A DNA stretch of 10,839 nt from Acidovorax delafieldii (GTDB lineage: Bacteria > Pseudomonadota > Gammaproteobacteria > Burkholderiales > Burkholderiaceae_C), in assembly GCA_002327945.1 (NCBI GenBank), contig DCVY01000071.1:6260-17098 (forward strand), given 5' to 3'. Below the pieces are notes generated by a model, which saw nothing but the letters and a program-made list of their open reading frames with translations, was not told the DNA's origin and searched no databases. The stretch's first letter is position 1. Each line of letters starts with the position of its first letter. Both the position numbers and the translations under genes were made by a program. Shown one piece after another: positions 6,143 through 10,839 of this stretch.

Positions 6143-6847
6143 TCACTGCAGCACATCGGTTTCAATTTCATCAGGCGCCGTGTGCCGCACGTCCTTGCCC
6201 TTGACGAGATAGATGACGAGTTCGGCCACGTTCTTCGAATGATCCCCAATGCGCTCGATGGACTTGGCCAAAAACAGCAGGTCCAGGCTGGCAGAGATGG
6301 TTCGGGGGTCTTCCATCATGTAGGTGATGAGCTTGCGCACAAAGCCGTCGAATTCTTTGTCAATGAGGTCGTCCTCTTTGAGGATGTCTACCGCTGCCTT
6401 GACATCCAGGCGCGCAAAGGCATCGAGCGCCTTGCGCAGCATGCCCGATGCCAGCTCGCTCGCTACGCGCAGGTCGCTTGTTGGCAGCGAACGGGAGGCA
6501 CCGCTTTCAATGATCGATTTCACCATGCGCGCCATCTTGTTGGCCTCGTCGCCCATGCGCTCCAGATTGGCCGTTGCCTTGGCAATGGACAACAGCAGGC
6601 GCAGGTCGCGCGCCGTGGGCTGGCGCCGGCCAATGATGGACGCGAGTTCGTGGTCGATCTCGACTTCCATGGCATTGACACGCTGCTCCATCAAGCCCAC
6701 CTGCTCAACCGCTTTGAGGCTGAACTGCGACAGGGCGTAGATTGCCTGGCGAATTTGCGACTCCACCAGACCGCCCATCTCCATGATGCGGGCAGAGACG
6801 CCGTTGAGTTCGCTGTCGAACTGCGATGAAAGGTGTTTGTCAGGCAT
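6143..6847 (-). CDS. phoU: Phosphate-specific transport regulator PhoU
   Basis: A 234-residue cytoplasmic all-helical protein made of two similar three-helix bundles. It links the PstSCAB transporter to PhoR and keeps the Pho response off when phosphate is plentiful. Both repeats carry the family's metal-binding ExxxD motif: ERMGDEANKMARM (Glu96, Asp100) and ERIGDHSKNVAEL (Glu198, Asp202). The length agrees with E. coli PhoU (about 241). I start it at the ATG at 6847 because GAGGAG (6860-6855) stands seven bases upstream; an in-frame TTG at 6862 would put that ribosome binding site inside the coding region and is rejected. It lies 11 bases after pstB and 15 bases before phoB. Confidence 0.96.
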   Translation of the reverse strand: MPDKHLSSQFDSELNGVSARIMEMGGLVESQIRQAIYALSQFSLKAVEQVGLMEQRVNAMEVEIDHELASIIGRRQPTARDLRLLLSIAKATANLERMGDEANKMARMVKSIIESGASRSLPTSDLRVASELASGMLRKALDAFARLDVKAAVDILKEDDLIDKEFDGFVRKLITYMMEDPRTISASLDLLFLAKSIERIGDHSKNVAELVIYLVKGKDVRHTAPDEIETDVLQ

Positions 6848-6854
6848 CAAATGT

Positions 6855-6860
6855 CTCCTC
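6855..6860 (-). promoter_or_regulatory. phoU ribosome binding site overlapping the pstB stop
   Basis: GAGGAG, read on the - strand from 6860 to 6855, is a near-perfect Shine-Dalgarno seven bases from the phoU ATG. It overlaps the pstB TGA (6861-6859) by two bases, so ribosomes finishing pstB end on the phoU initiation region. It decides the phoU start. Confidence 0.85.
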
Positions 6861-7644
6861 AACCGAAACGGCCGGTAATGTAGTCCTCGGTTTCCTTGCG
6901 CTGGGGCTTGAAGAACATCTGCTCTGTTTCCCCAAATTCCATCAAGTCACCCAAGTACATGTAGGCGGTATAGTCGCTGCAACGCGCTGCCTGCTGCATG
7001 TTGTGCGTGACGATGACTACCGTGTAGTCTTCCTTCAGCTCCGCAATCAGCTCTTCGATCTTGGCCGTGGAGATCGGGTCAAGGGCTGAGCACGGCTCGT
7101 CAAGCAGCAGCACCTCCGGCTTGATGGCAATGCCGCGCGCGATGCACAGACGCTGCTGCTGTCCGCCAGAGAGACTTGCCCCACCCTGCCCCAGCTTGTC
7201 CTTGACTTCATTCCACAGCGCTGCCTTGCGCAAGGCCCACTCCACACGGTCATCCATGTCCGAGGCGCTGAGGTTTTCGAACAGCTTCACGCCAAAGGCA
7301 ATGTTGTCGTAAATAGACATAGGAAAAGGCGTGGGCTTCTGGAACACCATACCGATCTTGGCACGAACCAGCGCCACATCTTGCTTGGTGGTCAGCAGGT
7401 TTTCGCCATCCATCACGATCTGCCCTTCGGCCCGCTGTTCGGGGTACAGCTCGAACATGCGGTTGAATGTGCGCAGCAAAGTGGATTTGCCGCAGCCCGA
7501 GGGACCAATGAAGGCCGTCACCTTGTTCTGGGGAATATCCAGATTGATATTCTTGAGCGCATGGAACTTGCCATAGTAAAAGTTCAGGTCACGGACCGTG
7601 AGCTTGGACGCCGTTGCTGGCGAATTGTTGAGAGTGGAGGCCAT
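6859..7644 (-). CDS. pstB: Phosphate ABC transporter ATP-binding protein PstB
   Basis: A 261-residue cytoplasmic ATPase that powers high-affinity phosphate import through PstC and PstA. It has every ABC motif: A-loop region FYYGKFHAL, Walker [10 protein letters not shown] (47-55), Q-loop [10 protein letters not shown] (101-110), signature LSGGQQQR (158-165), Walker B VLLLDEP (178-184), D-loop SALD (186-189) and switch His214 (VTHNMQQA). The Q-loop and the C-terminal [15 protein letters not shown] are typical of PstB. The ATG at 7644 is preceded by AAGGAAG with about seven bases of spacing, located in the 15-base gap after pstA. Length and residues are normal for the family. Confidence 0.98.
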   Translation of the reverse strand: MASTLNNSPATASKLTVRDLNFYYGKFHALKNINLDIPQNKVTAFIGPSGCGKSTLLRTFNRMFELYPEQRAEGQIVMDGENLLTTKQDVALVRAKIGMVFQKPTPFPMSIYDNIAFGVKLFENLSASDMDDRVEWALRKAALWNEVKDKLGQGGASLSGGQQQRLCIARGIAIKPEVLLLDEPCSALDPISTAKIEELIAELKEDYTVVIVTHNMQQAARCSDYTAYMYLGDLMEFGETEQMFFKPQRKETEDYITGRFG

Positions 7645-7659
7645 GAAAGTCTTCCTTGC

Positions 7660-8541
7660 TTATTTCTGCCGGGTCAGAACCCGTGCGAGGATGTTGAGCC
7701 CAAGAACGGCCACGGTGATCAGGAACACTCCCGCCCAGGCCAGATGCTGCCAGTTTTCGTAGGGGCTCATGGCAAACTTGAAAATCGTTACCGGCAGGCT
7801 AGCCATGGGCTTGGACAAGTCCGAGTTCCAGAACTGGTTGCTCAAGGCCGTGAACAGCAAGGGGGCCGTTTCGCCCGCAATACGCGCCACCGCCAGCAAA
7901 ATCCCGGTAATGACACCGGCCCGCGCTGCGCGCAGCGTGATCATGGTAACCACCCGCCATTTGGGCGCGCCCAGGGCATAGGCCGCCTCGCGCAGGCTGG
8001 CAGGCACCAGGATCAGCATGTTTTCGGTGGTCCGGATGACCACCGGCAACACAATCAACGCCAGGGCAAGAATGCCGGCATAGGCCGAAAAACTCTTGAA
8101 GCGGGCCACTACGACGGCATAGACAAAGAGGCCAATCACGATGCTGGGCGCGGACAGCAGAATGTCGTTGACAAAGCGAGTGGCAGATGCCAGCCAGCTG
8201 CGCACGTCGTACTCAGCCAGATAAACACCAGCCATGATGCCGATGGGGGTGCCCACAAACGTGGCCAGGAAAACCATCACCAGCGAGCCGTAAATGGCAT
8301 TCGAGATGCCACCCGCTTCGTTGGGCGGTGGCGTCGCTTCGGTGAACAAGGCCAGATTCAGCCCCCCCACCCCCAGACGCACGGTCTCCCACAAGATCCA
8401 CAACAGCCAGAACAAGCCAAACACCATGGCCGCCAGTGATAGGGTCAGGGCAATCTGATTAACCCGCTTGCGACCGTTGAAGCGGGCCTGCCGCACCTGC
8501 ACGGCATCAGCCGCCAAGGTAACACGTTGTGAGGTGGTCAT
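7660..8541 (-). CDS. pstA: Phosphate ABC transporter permease PstA
   Basis: A 293-residue inner-membrane subunit which with PstC forms the phosphate channel. There are about six membrane segments: one near 28-50, and five more in the binding-protein-dependent transport domain from about 82 to 288. The EAA loop that contacts PstB is visible as [22 protein letters not shown] split over residues 185-206, followed by GETAPLLF (223-230), a conserved PstA feature. The ATG at 8541 overlaps the pstC TGA as ATGA (four bases), and AAGGA lies eight bases upstream inside pstC, so the two permeases are translationally coupled. Nothing is missing. Confidence 0.97.
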   Translation of the reverse strand: MTTSQRVTLAADAVQVRQARFNGRKRVNQIALTLSLAAMVFGLFWLLWILWETVRLGVGGLNLALFTEATPPPNEAGGISNAIYGSLVMVFLATFVGTPIGIMAGVYLAEYDVRSWLASATRFVNDILLSAPSIVIGLFVYAVVVARFKSFSAYAGILALALIVLPVVIRTTENMLILVPASLREAAYALGAPKWRVVTMITLRAARAGVITGILLAVARIAGETAPLLFTALSNQFWNSDLSKPMASLPVTIFKFAMSPYENWQHLAWAGVFLITVAVLGLNILARVLTRQK

Positions 8542-9563
8542 GTGCGGGATCCTTCACTCTTCTGAAGGCGTGACAGCAGAATCTTGGAAAATGTGAGCAC
8601 CACGAAGGTGATAAAGAAAAGCACCAGACCCAGATAGATCAGGGATGCCTGATGGAGGCCTTCACCAGCTTCTGCAAATTCATTCGCCAGGGCCGATGTG
8701 ATGCTGTTGGCGGCCGCGAAAAGCGACAGCGAGTCGAGCTGGTTCATGTTGCCGATGACAAAAGTCACCGCCATGGTTTCGCCCAGGGCGCGACCCAGTC
8801 CCAGCATGATGCCGCCAATCACACCCGTCTTGGTATAGGGCAGCACAACTTTCCACATCACCTCCCAGGTGGTGGAACCCAGGCCGTAGGCAGACTCCTT
8901 GAGCAGCGCCGGAGTGACGTCGAAAACATCCCGCATCACGGACGCGATGAACGGAATGATCATGATGGCCAAAATGATGCCCGCAGACAAAATGCCAATG
9001 CCAACTGGAGGACCCGATACCAAAGTACCCAGAAAAGGAAGGTCTGCGAACAGGGTCTGCAGAGGCTGCTGCACAAAACGGGCAAGGATGGGACCAAACA
9101 CCATCAGGCCCCACATGCCGTAAACAATCGATGGAACTGCAGCCAACAATTCAATGGCAGTCCCCAGGGGCCGCTTCAGCCAGGCTGGAGAGAGCTCAGT
9201 AAGAAACAATGCAATGCCAAAGCTCACAGGCACGGCAATCAACAAGGCAATAAACGACGTGGCAAGCGTGCCATAAATCATGACCAGGCCGCCGTACTCG
9301 TCTTGAACGGGGTCCCAGACGCTGTTGGTGAGGAAGCTGAGGCCGTATTGAGAAATGGAAGGCCACGCCCCCACCACCAGTGACGCCAGAATACCGAACA
9401 GCGACAGCAGTGTAATGATGGCTGCGCTACGCGCCAACCATCCAAAAATTCGGTCAGCCAACATGCCTGATATGAATGATTTATTGGGAGGAGGGGTGGT
9501 CCGTTTGATGCCAGAGGCCGACTCGGCGGTCGTACTCTGGCGAACCGGCATCATAGTAGACAC
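8538..9563 (-). CDS. pstC: Phosphate ABC transporter permease PstC
   Basis: A 341-residue inner-membrane subunit of the phosphate channel, partner of PstA. A hydrophilic N-terminal stretch of about 45 residues, rich in Ser, Thr and Pro, comes before the first membrane segment (about 47-67); five more follow between about 94 and 329. The EAA loop [20 protein letters not shown] (223-242) and [16 protein letters not shown] (257-272) are clear PstC marks, as is [10 protein letters not shown] (83-92). I prefer the GTG at 9563: AAGG (9575-9572) precedes it by eight bases. ATG codons at 9554 and 9551 in the same frame would be 17 or more bases from that site, but remain possible, which would shorten the N-terminus by three or four residues. 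The long spacer upstream separates it from pstS. Confidence 0.96.
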   Translation of the reverse strand: MSTMMPVRQSTTAESASGIKRTTPPPNKSFISGMLADRIFGWLARSAAIITLLSLFGILASLVVGAWPSISQYGLSFLTNSVWDPVQDEYGGLVMIYGTLATSFIALLIAVPVSFGIALFLTELSPAWLKRPLGTAIELLAAVPSIVYGMWGLMVFGPILARFVQQPLQTLFADLPFLGTLVSGPPVGIGILSAGIILAIMIIPFIASVMRDVFDVTPALLKESAYGLGSTTWEVMWKVVLPYTKTGVIGGIMLGLGRALGETMAVTFVIGNMNQLDSLSLFAAANSITSALANEFAEAGEGLHQASLIYLGLVLFFITFVVLTFSKILLSRLQKSEGSRT

Positions 9564-9623
9564 GTCGGTAGCCTTGAGAAGTTAAATCTAAAGACCGGCA
9601 TAGTGCAATGCTTCACGCTATCT

Positions 9624-9650
9624 GGCACAAAAAAAAGCGTCTTTTCGGCC
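9624..9650 (-). terminator. Possible weak terminator or attenuator between pstS and pstC
   Basis: On the - strand, AAAAG (9645-9641) pairs with CTTTT (9637-9633) around the loop ACG, and the T run continues to 9629 (eight T in all). Outer GGC (9650-9648) and GCC (9626-9624) could add three pairs. The stem is short and AT-rich, so at best it would stop a fraction of transcripts. It lies 61 bases before the pstC start. Confidence 0.3.
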
Positions 9651-9696
9651 CTGGTTGTGGTGCAAATCCTCGCGATATCACCCGGTATCGCTGCGG

Positions 9697-9752
9697 TTTG
9701 CGCCTTGTCAGAACCAAAAAACCCTCTTTTTATGGGTGCCAGCAAGCGCAAA
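9697..9752 (-). repeat. Long stem-loop after pstS
   Basis: On the + strand, TTTGCGCCTTG (9697-9707) pairs with CAAGCGCAAA (9743-9752): ten pairs with one bulged C. The 35-base loop holds a smaller ACCC/GGGT hairpin (9721-9724/9734-9737), which in the - strand transcript is followed by six U. A second perfect stem, GCGATA/TATCGC (9672-9677/9686-9691), sits next to it. A stable structure about 30 bases after the pstS stop could protect pstS mRNA or partly stop transcription, raising PstS above PstCAB. Confidence 0.5.
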
Positions 9753-9780
9753 ACACTGCACTAGCGACCGGCCCGGAAGA

Positions 9781-10821
9781 TTACTTGAACGAAACAGCCT
9801 TGCCGGAAGTGTCCTTGATGTCACCCCAGGACTTCAGGATGGCGGTCTTCACAACGTCAGGCATGGGCACGTAGTCCAGATCCAAAGCCGTCTTGTCACC
9901 GGACTTGAAGGCCCAGTCAAAGAACTTCAGCGCCGTTGCGGCATCCGCAGGCTTTTCCTGCACCTTGTGCATCAGGATGAACGTGGGGTTAGTGATAGGC
10001 CACGTAGCATCACCGGGCTGGTTCGTCAGAATCAGGTAGAAGTTCTTGGGCCAGACAGCGCCGGCAGCCGCAGCCTTGAAGCCAACGTCGTCCGGAGTCG
10101 CAAACTTGCCGGCTGCGTTTTGCACCTGCGTGTAAGTCATCTTGTTTTGCTTGACGTAGGCATACTCGACGTAACCGATGGAGTTGGGCAGGCGACCCAC
10201 GAAAGCGGCCACGCCTTCGTTGCCCTTGCCACCCGCACCCACAGGCCAGTTCACAGCCGTGCCTTCACCAACCTTGGCTTTCCATTCAGCATTGACTTTG
10301 CTGAGGTAATTGGTAAACACAAAGGTGGTGCCCGAACCGTCAGCGCGGCGCACTGGCGCAATGGCGGCATCCGGCAACGGCACGGAAGGATTCAGCGCCT
10401 TGATGGCAGGATCAGTCCAATTGGTAATCTTTCCCAGGTAGATATCACCCAGCACCTGCCCCGTCAGCTTGATCTGGCCCGGGGCGATACCCTTGATGTT
10501 GACCACTGGCACTACACCACCAATCACGGTAGGAAACTGCACCAAGCCCTTCTTTTCAAGATCCTCGTCCTTCAGGGGCATGTCGGAGGCACCAAACGCC
10601 ACGGTTTTGGCATCGATCTGGCGCAGACCAGCACCCGAACCCACCGACTGGTAGTTGACCTTGACACCCGTGGCCTTGTTGTACTCGGAAGCCCACTTGG
10701 AATACAGCGGCGCCGGAAACGTGGCGCCAGCGCCCGTAACCTCTTGCTGCGCCATGGCGCCAGAAAACGCTCCAGCCGAAGCCACACCAGCCACCAGAAC
10801 TCGAATCACGGACATTTTCAT
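9781..10821 (-). CDS. pstS: Periplasmic phosphate-binding protein PstS
   Basis: A 346-residue periplasmic protein that captures phosphate and delivers it to PstCA. A signal peptide covers residues 1-24 (Lys2, hydrophobic core, then GAMA-QQ with cleavage after Ala24); there is no lipobox cysteine, so it is soluble. Phosphate-binding motifs follow those of E. coli PstS: GAGATFPAPLY (30-40, Thr34-Phe35), VGSGAG (60-65), ASDMPL (78-83, Asp80) and RRADGSGTTFVF (158-169, with Arg159 and Ser163-Gly164-Thr165 in the E. coli spacing). The ATG at 10821 has AAAGG (10833-10829) seven bases upstream; Met3 would be too far. It is the first gene of the pst-pho operon, but only 18 bases upstream are in the window, so its promoter cannot be examined. 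Confidence 0.98.
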   Translation of the reverse strand: MKMSVIRVLVAGVASAGAFSGAMAQQEVTGAGATFPAPLYSKWASEYNKATGVKVNYQSVGSGAGLRQIDAKTVAFGASDMPLKDEDLEKKGLVQFPTVIGGVVPVVNIKGIAPGQIKLTGQVLGDIYLGKITNWTDPAIKALNPSVPLPDAAIAPVRRADGSGTTFVFTNYLSKVNAEWKAKVGEGTAVNWPVGAGGKGNEGVAAFVGRLPNSIGYVEYAYVKQNKMTYTQVQNAAGKFATPDDVGFKAAAAGAVWPKNFYLILTNQPGDATWPITNPTFILMHKVQEKPADAATALKFFDWAFKSGDKTALDLDYVPMPDVVKTAILKSWGDIKDTSGKAVSFK

Positions 10822-10839
10822 GAAGATACCTTTAGGGTT

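Noticed and set aside
6848..6862. TTG at 6862 as an upstream phoU start.
   Set aside because: The intervening codons are the GAGGAG ribosome binding site for the ATG at 6847, so they are leader and not coding.
7381..8439. 352-codon open frame on the + strand opposite pstB and pstA.
   Set aside because: It is a shadow of two conserved genes; its translation is His/Gln/Gly-rich with no family resemblance.
8542..8549. TCCCGCAC before the pstA start equals the direct repeat in the rpmE2 leader.
   Set aside because: Eight GC-rich bases can recur by chance, and here it is only the spacer between Shine-Dalgarno and ATG.
9576..9625. A promoter for pstC within the spacer (TTGCAC with TTTAAC 16 bases away).
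   Set aside because: About three of six and four of six consensus bases; too weak to annotate.
9564..9780. A Pho box (two CTGTCAT-like repeats 11 bases apart) upstream of pstC.
   Set aside because: No pair of such repeats is visible; the real one is expected upstream of pstS, outside the window.
1..10839. tRNA or rRNA genes, CRISPR arrays, transposases, integrases, toxin-antitoxin or phage genes.
   Set aside because: None seen; nearly all sequence is taken up by recognised core genes with uniform base composition.

Overview
The window is GC-rich and looks like chromosome from a betaproteobacterium, most likely of the family Comamonadaceae (Acidovorax, Delftia or Comamonas relatives). Three things point there: the gene order (rho, type B L31, a membrane glycosyltransferase-like gene and a MATE transporter facing a pstSCAB-phoU-phoB-phoR operon), the protein sequences, and two short palindromic repeats of a kind I associate with that family. 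The assignment rests on recognition, not on a search.

Left half, + strand: the C-terminal end of rho (1-348, cut by the window edge); a block of three consecutive hairpins (350-452, element to about 470); an extended -10 promoter and an 88-nt or so leader with a strong hairpin; rpmE2 for ribosomal protein L31 type B (634-891); a clear intrinsic terminator (912-946); then two coupled membrane-protein genes, a GT-C/ArnT-like protein (995-2698) and a NorM-like MATE transporter (2698-4065), which share one base.

Right half, - strand: a complete phosphate-starvation operon read from right to left, pstS (9781-10821), pstC (8538-9563), pstA (7660-8541), pstB (6859-7644), phoU (6143-6847), phoB (5420-6127) and phoR (3980-5362). 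PstS binds phosphate in the periplasm, PstC/PstA form the channel, PstB is the ATPase, PhoU relays transporter state to PhoR, and PhoR/PhoB are the sensor kinase and response regulator. Spacing is tight (4-base overlap, 11-15 base gaps, 57 bases before phoR), except for 217 bases between pstS and pstC that contain hairpins and U-tracts and probably set PstS apart from the membrane components. The promoter of the operon, where a Pho box would be expected, lies beyond the right edge.

The two halves converge with an 86-bp tail-to-tail overlap of the MATE and phoR coding regions. I see no new defence or mobile system here. The points worth a second look are small: the composite hairpin repeat after rho, a repeat-like palindrome inside the MATE coding sequence, the structured L31 leader, the pstS-pstC spacer, the convergent overlap with a hairpin beside the phoR stop, and the divergent GT-C protein.
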